This document shows positions 1 to 8,900 of a DNA stretch of 64,000 nt, piece after piece. How positions within the stretch are numbered: the stretch's first letter is position 1; each line of letters begins with the position of its first letter. The stretch is from Sipunculus nudus (Eukaryota > Annelida > Sipuncula > Golfingiida > Sipunculidae). The notes under the pieces are model-generated. The model was not told the DNA's origin, made no database searches, and saw only the letters and a program-made list of their open reading frames with translations. The stretch lies in NCBI GenBank assembly GCA_026874595.1, contig CM049310.1, positions 51,846,558-51,910,557 of the forward strand. Reading direction: 5' to 3'. A program made the position numbers and the translations under genes.

Positions 1-492
1 TGATTGGAAGATGGCTAATAATTTAAATGTGGAATATTTTAATGATTTTAATACTCTTCTTTATCAAATTTAGTATTAGTTAGAGCTGAAGTTACAGTTA
101 GTTCATGAAGTTTGTTAATGATATGTTTACCTTTGATACATTTTACTATACATGCCACATTTTTTTAACCTGAATGTCTAGATTTTGTGCTTTCAAGAGC
201 AAATTCTTAATAATAATAATGCTTCATCACAAAATATTCTTTTGTTCATATCTTTATGATTTTTTGCCAATCTTTTGCTCATACTGAGGTTATTTACCCT
301 AGGATTTTTACCAAAATAAACTCACAATTTTTCACAATACTCATGATTTTCACAATACTGATCTATATATCAAATTTCTATCAATTCAACAAAACCTTTC
401 TTCAGATATCTTATCAATACACACAGATTCGACTAAACAATAACTCACTTCACTCAGGGATAATAAAAATCTGCTGAATCAGCGTATCGTAC

Positions 493-694
493 CTGTGGAG
501 GAGCCCAGCTCCAGTGCAACCAGGTGGGAATTGACAGCTTCATCAAAGACTGAGCTGAGATGCTCCAGTACAGCTGATCTTGCTGCTGGTACAAACTGCA
601 GCAGGTAAAGTGCTGATCGAGCAATTTCCTCATTACTGGACCTGCTCTCAAATCGAGATCCCTTCACAAACGTGTCAACTTGTCTCAAGATTTC
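493..694 (-). CDS. internal coding exon of an unidentified gene (partial)
   Basis: A 202-nt exon on the minus strand, bounded by a pyrimidine-rich acceptor ending in CTCAG just above 694 and a donor (CAG|GTACGAT) just below 493. It enters in phase 0 and leaves in phase 1, and encodes about 67 residues beginning EILRQVDTFVKGSRF and ending VALELGSST. The composition is typical of a helical, ARM/HEAT-like protein segment, and the open frame matches both splice sites, which argues for a real exon. I do not recognise the family. The next downstream exon would lie beyond the left edge, and I found no matching upstream exon in the following 5 kb, where only repeats are visible. Bases 1-492 otherwise show nothing I can support. 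Confidence 0.6.
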
Positions 695-780
695 CTGAGA
701 AAAAGAAAGTTAAGAAACTTAACTGTTATTAAATGTAATGTAAATAAGTCTTAAGTCTAATCTTAATTAATTTGGCTTTC

Positions 781-1120
781 ACATAGCCGTGACAATACTT
801 CTCAGTACAGGCACTTTAAATATTCAGCTGGTAGGCCAAACTTGAGTTGTGATACAAGCCATATCAAGAAATGCATGGCAGTAGTCTTTCATCATGTTGC
901 ATCATATTATGGTAAACAGCCGATAATCTTAACATTAAGCTACGAACGATGAATTAACACATAAGAATACATGTATGTGAACTCACAACCCAAACTGAAA
1001 CTCTGTCTCAATAGTAAAGAGTCATTTCCTGTATCGCATACAAGTTGGCTGTGTCCAGTAACCTGTGTGAGCCATGCTTGTATTCATGTGTTCAGAAATT
1101 CAACGAAAATGTGGAGGGAT
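781..1120. repeat. dispersed repeat, copy A
   Basis: This stretch matches 21623-21920 over about 300 bp with scattered substitutions and small indels. Shared blocks include TAGCCGTGACAA at the start, CATCATGTTGCA, GTAAACAGCC and GAGTCATTTCCTG. The two copies are far apart and in the same orientation. No terminal inverted repeat or tail is obvious. It is an interspersed element of unknown class, and the second copy lies in an intron of the mitoguardin gene. Confidence 0.7.
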
Positions 1121-1170
1121 TTATTTGAAGTTAAATCGAAGTGCCTTGTTTATCACTGTTACCCAGTGAT

Positions 1171-1570
1171 ATCTAATAGGCAACAGACATCAATTTTGGT
1201 GGCGTACATGTTCGGCATTCGGACCGCTTCCCTAGAAAAGCTAGCTTCACTAGCGAGACAGTTTGGTCCGCTTTTATGTCACCCCGTAACACACACCCTC
1301 TTAATAGCGTTCTACTATCAGAACAAGACTAATTATCCCAGTAGTCACATTTTGGTGAGCTTATTCCCTGGGCCACAAAGTTTACCGTCATCCTGGATGA
1401 GCCCCCCTTTTTTTAATGAAGACAAATAGTTCAGGGGAAATTACTGGGCTGATCCTGGATTCAAACCCATATTGGTGGCGTACATGTCGGCTTTCTGACC
1501 ACTTTGCCAGAAAAGCAAGCTTCACTAGCAAGACAATTAGGTCCACTTTTAAGTCACCCTGTAACAACGT
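1171..1570 (-). repeat. two tandem tRNA-related (SINE-like) units
   Basis: Two diverged units (about 1171-1295 and 1440-1570) share blocks such as TTGGTGGCGTACATG and GCTTCACTAGC. On the minus strand the second unit carries an A-box-like TGGCAAAGTGG (1499-1509) and a B-box-like GGGTTTGAATCCAGG (1454-1468) in the right order and at tRNA-like spacing, so a tRNA-derived SINE origin is likely. The first unit has lost the B box. Confidence 0.5.
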
Positions 1571-2127
1571 CCTGTCTACATAATTCAAAACCGTTGTCGT
1601 GTGCCCTAAAGGCATCTGTGTGCACACAGATCACAGTTATCTCATGAATATTTGGTGTATTTCAAGGGTTATTAACAAACAGCTGAGGGTTAACTTTTTA
1701 AGATTGATTCCCATTAAATTGACCTATCCATGAACTCTTTGCGACCTTAATCGCATGTTCATTCAATGAAATTCATAAGCATAGGACTAACGAGCACCCA
1801 ATCAGGTGACCTTAAACATTGTAAAGAGTCAGTCATCTGCCAAAAACAAAATTTTGCACAATTTGACACAGCTCTGTCAAACAGAACACTTGTAGTCTGT
1901 AAAAACTACCAGTACCCATGTCGGAATGTTTTCCGGGATATTTTTTATACGAAGGAGACAGTATAAAAAGATCTAGGCTATAGGTTGCGGGAGCCATTCC
2001 TCGGACTACCGAGTGAATAATTATGTACCTGGCATGTAATTTGTATGAGACAAATAATCCAATATATTTCAAGACAGTTCATATATGACTGCGATATAGT
2101 AAACAATTGTCAGGTGATCCCAGTTGA

Positions 2128-2175
2128 TGACGTCAGTCAATACAACGTCATGCGTCATCGCCCTTTGTGACGTCA
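2128..2175. promoter_or_regulatory. cluster of CRE (TGACGTCA) motifs
   Basis: Two perfect palindromic 8-mers TGACGTCA lie at 2128-2135 and 2168-2175, with ACGTCA (2145-2150) and CGTCAT (2153-2158) half-sites between them. CREB/ATF proteins bind this motif. It could belong to a promoter, but no start site or first exon can be placed nearby. Confidence 0.35.
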
Positions 2176-3813
2176 TTATTTTAAGCAGCTCTCGCTACCA
2201 TGGGCATGGAAGACCTTCTGTGAAGGAGCGTGGTGGAAGGCTGTGGTGGAAAGGTCAATTGGGCTAATGACCGACATGCGAACATGAGAAATGAACACCA
2301 TAGGCATCAGGAAATATTTCATCGACTAAAACCATTTCCCTTAGACACTAATTCTATAGTCACTCCCTTAATTGATGGCTGAATTATGGTGTGGCCCAAA
2401 GCTGTGCCACACCTTCTGTCACTAGGATGCTCCTGTTGCTACTGCCATGCCTGTCACAAATTCTGCAAGTACAGAATTTTCTCTGGACCTCTCGCAAAAA
2501 TGTCTGCCATTTTAGGTCTTCATTTCCGGTGATGCACTTTGTAAGTTAAAATCAAATCAAATCCCTGTAAATGTATTTTTACATTTGTGCCACCCCAGTT
2601 TGGCAGGAAGGCTGGTCAAACAAAATATTCAGCATTTTTGTAGAGAAACAATAATTAATGTGACACCCATTATGACCAACCTGGCATGTAAACACAATTC
2701 TAAATATGCACTAATACAAGGAAAGTATTAATAAAAATATTCTGGATAAAGGCCTAACAATGTGGACCAGAAAGTTTCTGTACACGAAAACTAATTTCAA
2801 CTGACACTCCACACCTGTGCTGAGAGGGGACCCTGGTGAGCGATAATAGAATGTTTTAGAAGAGGGTTAAATCTCATCATGAGAACATAATTAAAGTAAA
2901 TCTCCATTAAAGAAACCTTTGAGTTACGGCTCTGAATATATATTTTTATCAATTATATGGGAAAAGGCATTCATAACGGACCTCTGGGCCTTTATCGGCG
3001 GGGCCGTATCTGTCTGTGGTGGCTGCCATTTTTATGACGTAGTCGTTTAATTGGACCTTAAAGTTCGTTTCGCAAATAGAGATATAGGTGAATAGATATT
3101 AAAGTTTTTTTCCCGAGAAATACATCGCTTTTATCTTTAATTATAACAAGTAATTTTAATTTTATATCCTTAAGAATCGGGTAAATATTAGGGTTAAGGA
3201 TATGCGTAACTAAATCATAAACCATCATAGATCTGATGCGGGTGTCACGGTCACAGTGATCACTGACGCCGCCACCAGGGTGTTTTCGTTTGGATCAACC
3301 TTGAGTAACTAAGACGCCAAGTTGTCTGTGGGTGATCACCTCACTGTCAGGGACACTGATGCTGGACCCAGCAGAATCACTGGTCATCTGCTGATCTGCT
3401 CTGTCTTCAGTTACTTCCACTAATTACAGGTAGTGTCCATACTTGAATCATCATTTGACTTGTGGGCACACTGAAATATAAAACACCTGATAAATGGACA
3501 ATTTATGATGATCCACTTGTTTATAACTCCATTTATCTATGTAATTAGGGCTGAAATGATTCATGAACTCATAATTTGATACATATCACGATACATTGCT
3601 CACGATATAATTCATATATGGGAGTGATTGTCAAACACCTCGCGCACTATCTGACTTCGTAGGCGTACATTGCAAAGGTGTCCATGTCTCCGTGTTTTTA
3701 ACTGTTGTTCTAATGTCTTCCGTGTGCCATTTTGTCTTTGTCTGGTGGAGAACCTGTTAGGAGAGAGAAAGTCAAACATTAGAACACATGACATGCATAT
3801 GTGAAGCTTTTTC

Positions 3814-3880
3814 CCGGGTCTTGAACCAGCAACTGTGTGATAACAAGTCCCATGCGCTACCACTGCGCCATGCAAGACGA
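3814..3880 (-). repeat. tRNA-like SINE head
   Basis: Read on the minus strand this has an A box TGGCGCAGTGG (3860-3870), the usual TAGCGC that follows it in tRNAs, and a B box GGTTCAAGACC (3817-3827) at normal tRNA spacing. The acceptor stem does not pair and the sequence runs on without a terminator, so it is a tRNA-derived SINE promoter rather than a functional tRNA. The SINE body would extend left towards about 3700. Confidence 0.55.
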
Positions 3881-5389
3881 GTAGGGAATGAGTGGTCTAG
3901 TGGGGATATTTAAATCTACTATTGCGTGGACATTAACTTGATTAGGAAGGAACCAACTGACCTTACATGACGATTGTTTGTGCGTGAGAATTGGTCGTTG
4001 TTAAAATGAGGGTTAATTTTTGTTAAGGGTATGCTACTTTTGAGAGCTTCACGCCCGGACGTCGCAAAAGCTTGAAAAAAATTAACCCTCAGCCATTTGT
4101 TAACTGCCTGCCACTAAAGCATACTCCTTTTCATACTTTGCGCATACCAGGTTGATTGCTGGTTATTTGTATACCCTAACCCTTGAAATACACCAAATAA
4201 TCATGGTACAGCCGTGATCCATGTGCATACAAATGCCTGGAGGGTGCAAGACAATGGATGAGGTGTTCTGCAATGGTACCCATATATGATACATTATAAT
4301 TGCATTCCAAGCCAGTCCTTCTTTGTAATTTGTATAAAAAAAGATTAACCAATCAGTTGCCATTTAATTAATTTCTTCAATGACATGTTGCCTAAGATGC
4401 CTCACACTGTGCTGAAAGACTATTTAAAATGTTAGATGTCACTTCTCTTCAGATGAATGAGATGATCAAATAATTTGTCAGTGTAACTATACACAGACTG
4501 CTGACAATACCCATACTATATTTGACTTTGTATCATGATTAATATCTTTTTAATAGTGTTTCAAGAGATAATATTGAAGATGCCATGTTGTGGCATTATT
4601 TTCTTTTAAATTCAGTTTAACACTTTACTGTTTACAAGCCACTAAAGAGCACTCAAATGGGCAACTAGAATGCCATGATATGTATAGATTCTTTCAGGAT
4701 AAAAATAGTGCATATAATTTCTAAGTTTCAATGATTTTAAATAATCTTCAGCAAACCCTCTAAGTGGGAACTGTTGAAAATTTTATAAAGATACAAAATA
4801 AGCTTGAAAAGATATGACTGTTAGTGTAAATATAAATAGTGTCAGAATTTGTCAGAAATCTAAAATAAATGTAAACAGTAAAGGGTAAAACATTTGTGAT
4901 TTAAAAATAATAAAATATATGTGTATGCATAATATGACCCAATATGAGCTCACTCTTGATAATTAATGATGGCAACTTAGAATTCTGATGTTTTAACATA
5001 TTTTCAGATTTTTTTATTACAAATTTATAAAACTTGTAAATAAAAAAAAATGAATCAGATAAAAACTATTAATGGAAAAAGTGGATATGCTAAAAAAATA
5101 GAGTTATATATATACTTAAATGCATTATTCCTTGAAAGTGAAATAAAGGTATTAGTCCATTCTGTCCACTTGCCTGTACATCTGCAAATTTTTCATATGC
5201 ATCACAGTATCTCAACACTTTTACTGTTTTTCTTCATGACAGTCTTGTCAGAGTATACATTTTGCAATGATATATTTAGAACTTTAATATAACCAAGTAG
5301 GAGGGCCCTTTTCCTCTTAGCTTCTCAAATGCTTATATATATGAAAAACATCACAATAGAATATTTTGCATATTTTGCATTTGCAAAAA

Positions 5390-6040
5390 TTTCAAACTTC
5401 AGCTGAGTGCCGAGACCCATGGGTCCCTTGTTTAACAAAATAACTTGAAAAGAATTTGAGGTACAGTCACCAAATTTGCAGCATTGATGCACCTTATCAT
5501 GGGCTAAGTCAAGTTCAAACATGGTTGACCTTGATGCATTTTCAAGGTCACAGCAGTGATAATGCTAAAATGATGTTAAAGCAGTAACTCAAAAAGAATT
5601 TCGGGTACAGTCACCAAACATGAATCATTAATCATTTGATGCGCCTTATCAAGGGCTAGGTCAGGTTTGAACATGGGTGACCTTGACACATTTTTTAAGG
5701 TCACAGCAGTGATAATGCTAAAATGATGTAACGCAATAACTCAAAAAGAATTACAGGTACAGTCCCCAATCTTGCAACATTAATGCAACTTATCAAGGGC
5801 TAGTTCAGGTTTGAACCTGGATGACCTTGATGCATTTTTCAAGGTCACAGCTGCAATAATGCTAAAATGTTGTTAATGCAATAAATCAAAAAGAATTTTA
5901 GGTATAGTCACCAAACTTGCAGCTTTGATGCACCTCATAAAGAGCTAGTCAATTTCAAACATGGATGACCTTGATGCATTTTCAAGGTCACATTGGCAAT
6001 AATGCTAAAATGATGTTAACGCAATAACTCAAAAAGAGTT
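5390..6040 (+). repeat. tandem array, about 146-152-bp unit, roughly four to five copies
   Basis: Each unit contains GACCTTGATGCATTTTCAAG, then a GGTCACAGC(A/T)G block, AATGCTAAAATGATGTTAA, then ACTCAAAAAGAATTT and CACCAAACTTGCA. Units recur near 5547, 5698, 5850 and 5984. The same unit makes up the array at 35300-35720, which follows a Helitron-like 5' end, so this array is probably the core of a related element whose ends are lost or unrecognised. Confidence 0.8.
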
Positions 6041-6267
6041 TCAGGTACACAGTGTTCTCCACTAGAAATTCGGATATGGTGGTGGTAGGGGCGGTCAAAC
6101 CAGGCCTGGTGCCTAAATGTCACGCGTCATGTATTTTTTTTTCTGATTAAAATTTAATCTGCATGGCTTTTTTATGCATGTAAGAACATTAAGAGCAAGA
6201 GAAAGGGCATGTGTAATGTGTTTTTTTTATGAGTTGTCTTAAGAACAACCAAAAATATCCAAATATA

Positions 6268-6640
6268 TGTAACACGGGGTAATATAGCCCCATGTTTTTT
6301 TTTTTCATTTTGTCTTTCATTCCAAAGTGACCGACAAGACAGGTTCCTTTAGGTCAAGGGTCAACCACCTGTTGCCCTGGCATGGCATGGCAAGACCTGC
6401 GTGGCCGGCAAAACCTGTTGTAAGAATATAGTTTTGTCAGGACCGGTTTTCGGTGTTTGGGCAACGAGGCATGACAGCCCGTAATGACCACGATGTCTTG
6501 GGGCAGCCTCGTCAGTTCTGCTCAAACCTTGCTGTTGGCAACCAGCCGACTGATTGCCTGTACCTGTATCTTCTTCCAGAATAAATCCTCACCTCGCATC
6601 CGTCTTGATTGTTGAACCTGGCCCCACGTTGGGTGCCACA
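6268..6640 (+). repeat. 5' long terminal repeat
   Basis: This matches 13184-13556 base for base apart from one A/T difference at 6393. It contains an 11-T run at 6295-6305 and a polyadenylation signal AATAAA at 6580-6585, about 60 bp before the end, which would place the R/U5 boundary shortly after it. Confidence 0.95.
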
Positions 6641-6643
6641 AAA

Positions 6644-6653
6644 TGGCGCAGCC
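6644..6653 (+). other. probable primer-binding site
   Basis: TGGCGCAGCC begins three bases after the 5' LTR. Primer-binding sites of LTR elements start with TGG, the complement of a tRNA 3' CCA end. I cannot name the tRNA without a search. Confidence 0.5.
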
Positions 6654-7628
6654 TGCAGGATAAGATGCGATTGATGGAACACCTGGATGGAGTGGACGGG
6701 TTGACCTGTATGTCCTGTTTCCCTTGCTGGCGGATGGTTTCGCCAAGACGGCCTATGTTGTCGTGTTTTTGGACTTTTCCTGTGTTTTGAGGACTGAACG
6801 TTGGTTACATACCAACTGACGGATGTCTTCCCTTTTCTGGTGATCACCAACCGCACCGTCGCTTTCTGCCTGTGCTTGTTGGTTCCTAGGTGCTGTGGCA
6901 TGGACTGTTCGCAGGGCGCTAAAGGGCCGGCCTGGTGTCCTGTTCCGGACTGACCTCTGCATGGAATCAGTGGACTAGGGACCCGTTAATAGCCAGTGTG
7001 TGACGGAGTGGTATTTTTTTCCGTGCTTGTGAGAGCACAATGGACATCTGCAAGGACAGTGCATATTAAAATGTTTCATCCTTTTTTTTTGGGTGGCGTA
7101 AAGTGACATATAGGATTCAGGCATTTAATTATAATAATATAATTTAATTATAATATATAATTATATTATAAAGGTAAACTATTTATTTGATAATGGATAT
7201 CCAGACTTTTTATGGTTATGCAACAGGCATAGATTTGTAATGGTTAGATGGATATTTTTTTTTCTGCAGTAAGCTTACACCAGGCATATATATTTTGGTT
7301 GATTGCAGCAAGATTGCTAAGATTCTTTGCTTCTATAATAACGCCCTTGTTAAACTGCTAACTAGTAATGATTGCTTAATTTGTAGCGACTGTTTAAGTG
7401 TAATTTACATTTAAGTGTATGAGAGAAGGTGAGGAAAAGTATCCTTACCTTTCCTTGTCTGCCTGCCACTACCAGTGCGGTAAGTTCAGACAGGTAAGAC
7501 TTTTTTGTATCATCTGTAGGGGTATAGATAGATGTTAGTTGAATCTGTTTCCCATAGATTCAGATACATTTTTGTAATTTAGCTCCTTAGGACTAGGTAT
7601 CCTTTAGTATCATTTAAATTCACTTACC

Positions 7629-8864
7629 ATGAAGTACACTCGCACCGTAGTAGTTAGGTCCGTACCAAAGGATGTGAAGCAGTCACAACTCGAGGGGCAC
7701 TTCGGTACGGTCGGCACGGTGGAATCCATTTTGATTTCTACTGACAAATTGTTCATCGTGTACGCCTCTCCCTCTAGTGTCCCCACGGCCATAGAATCAT
7801 TAAGTTCTATTAAGTTGTCAGCCCTAAAGGAACCAGTGCAACTTTTGTTGGCTCCAGCAAAAGAGACTGATGAGCCTAAGATCAAAGCGTTGCTTGACCC
7901 TGATCCTGACCCTCTTGAGCATTTCTTAGATTCCTTAAGCTCTGATAACTTGGCTAAACTGCAAACAAAACTGGAAGGTCGAGTGCCTAGCAGACAAGCT
8001 CCTCCTGCCCCTCTGTACACAGTTAGTCAGCGCCCCCGATTACCCACCTTCTCTGGGGATCCTGGGAAAGACATATCGTATAGCCAGTGGCGATTTCAAG
8101 TCCAGTGCCTGCTGGATAACCCTAGTTATCATAAGAGCGAAGTGGAAGAGGTAGTCCGCTTGTCACTCAGGGGCACTGCAGCAGAAATTTTATTATGCTC
8201 AGAACCAGGAATAAAGGTTTCTGATTTGCTCCATCAATTCGACCTAATGTTTGGGGATGTTGTAGATTATAATCTTCTCCAGGAACAATACTATGGAGCT
8301 CAACAAGGTCCGGGGGAAAACATAGTTCAGTGGGGCTGCAGACTCCAAAAGTTACTCCATTCCCTTAAAGGCAGAGATTTGATCACCCCCACGGAAGCAG
8401 AGCATAGCTTGAGATCCAGGTTTTGGTATGGACTCCACCCAAGTTATGTTAAAGTAAAAGAAGCCTTACGGGTTATTCTGCGAACAGGAAAGTCGTTCGA
8501 TGAATTATTTAGTTGTGCTAGGGAACTGGAGGCGGAATATACTCCTGGCCATTCGTCCGTCCGGGTTTCCCATCCAACCCAGCCTGGAAAGGGTAAATTG
8601 CCCCTGCAACAGCAAACAAACCCTGATTTAGCCCAAGCTGTAGACACGGTACTAAGAAAAATGGAAGGCTTAGAGGCACGTTTCAGTAAACTAGAAGGAA
8701 AGGCTACTTACCCCAGTAAATCTCCCTCAGGCACCAATCCTAACCAAGATCAGAGCAGCACTGCTGGTCAAAATCGCTTATTTTGTAGCAGATGCAAACG
8801 AAACAACCATCTCCTGCGTGATTGTGTGGCCCGTAGGGATGTGAACGGCCGGCCTTTAAACTGA
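7629..8864 (+). CDS. gag: Gag polyprotein with RRM-like N-terminus and zinc knuckle
   Basis: A 411-residue ORF starting at ATG 7629. Residues about 5-55 (TVVVRSVPKDV ... KLFIVYAS) have the strand-helix-strand spacing and the RNP2/RNP1-like strands of an RRM fold. The middle, about 135-305, starts LPTFSGDPGKDISYSQWRFQ and has the aromatic and leucine pattern of Ty3/PNMA-type capsid domains. The C-terminus has a CCHC zinc knuckle, C386-x2-C389-x4-H394-x4-C399, which binds packaged RNA. PNMA proteins, which derive from Ty3/Gypsy gag, also carry an RRM-like N-terminus, so the layout is consistent. Gag would form the virus-like particle in the cytoplasm. The stop codon directly follows a slippery heptamer, so pol is probably made as a Gag-Pol fusion. 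The ORF is intact. Confidence 0.88.
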   Translation: MKYTRTVVVRSVPKDVKQSQLEGHFGTVGTVESILISTDKLFIVYASPSSVPTAIESLSSIKLSALKEPVQLLLAPAKETDEPKIKALLDPDPDPLEHFLDSLSSDNLAKLQTKLEGRVPSRQAPPAPLYTVSQRPRLPTFSGDPGKDISYSQWRFQVQCLLDNPSYHKSEVEEVVRLSLRGTAAEILLCSEPGIKVSDLLHQFDLMFGDVVDYNLLQEQYYGAQQGPGENIVQWGCRLQKLLHSLKGRDLITPTEAEHSLRSRFWYGLHPSYVKVKEALRVILRTGKSFDELFSCARELEAEYTPGHSSVRVSHPTQPGKGKLPLQQQTNPDLAQAVDTVLRKMEGLEARFSKLEGKATYPSKSPSGTNPNQDQSSTAGQNRLFCSRCKRNNHLLRDCVARRDVNGRPLN

Positions 8865-8900
8865 AGTCCGCCTGCAACAGACGGTGGGGGGTTGCAGGCG
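8855..8900 (+). promoter_or_regulatory. -1 programmed ribosomal frameshift signal (gag to pol)
   Basis: The heptamer TTTAAAC (8855-8861) lies in the gag frame as T TTA AAC, a classic X XXY YYZ slippery site, directly before the gag stop TGA (8862-8864). After a 7-nt spacer comes a perfect 10-bp stem, CGCCTGCAAC (8869-8878) pairing with GTTGCAGGCG (8891-8900), with a 12-nt G-rich loop. A -1 slip puts ribosomes into the frame starting CTG at 8861, which is open through the protease and most of the reverse transcriptase. The G-run in the loop could pair with TCCC just downstream to form a pseudoknot; that part is speculative. Confidence 0.85.

Larger units (their letters stand above)
695..6267. 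other. intergenic or intronic repeat-rich stretch
   Basis: No convincing coding exon is seen here. The stretch holds a dispersed repeat (781-1120), tRNA-related repeat units (1171-1570), a group of CRE motifs (2128-2175), a tRNA-like SINE head (3814-3880) and a tandem array with a unit of about 146-152 bp (5390-6040). The parts between are AT-rich and featureless to the eye. It may be an intron of the gene whose exon lies at 493-694, or intergenic DNA. Confidence 0.5.

Noticed and set aside
3220-3430. Plus-strand frame reading SDAGVTVTVITDAATRVF, a stop, then DAKLSVGDHLTVRDTDAG
   Set aside because: It looks protein-like and keeps one frame across a single stop, but I know no matching family and see no splice support; at most an old pseudogene fragment.
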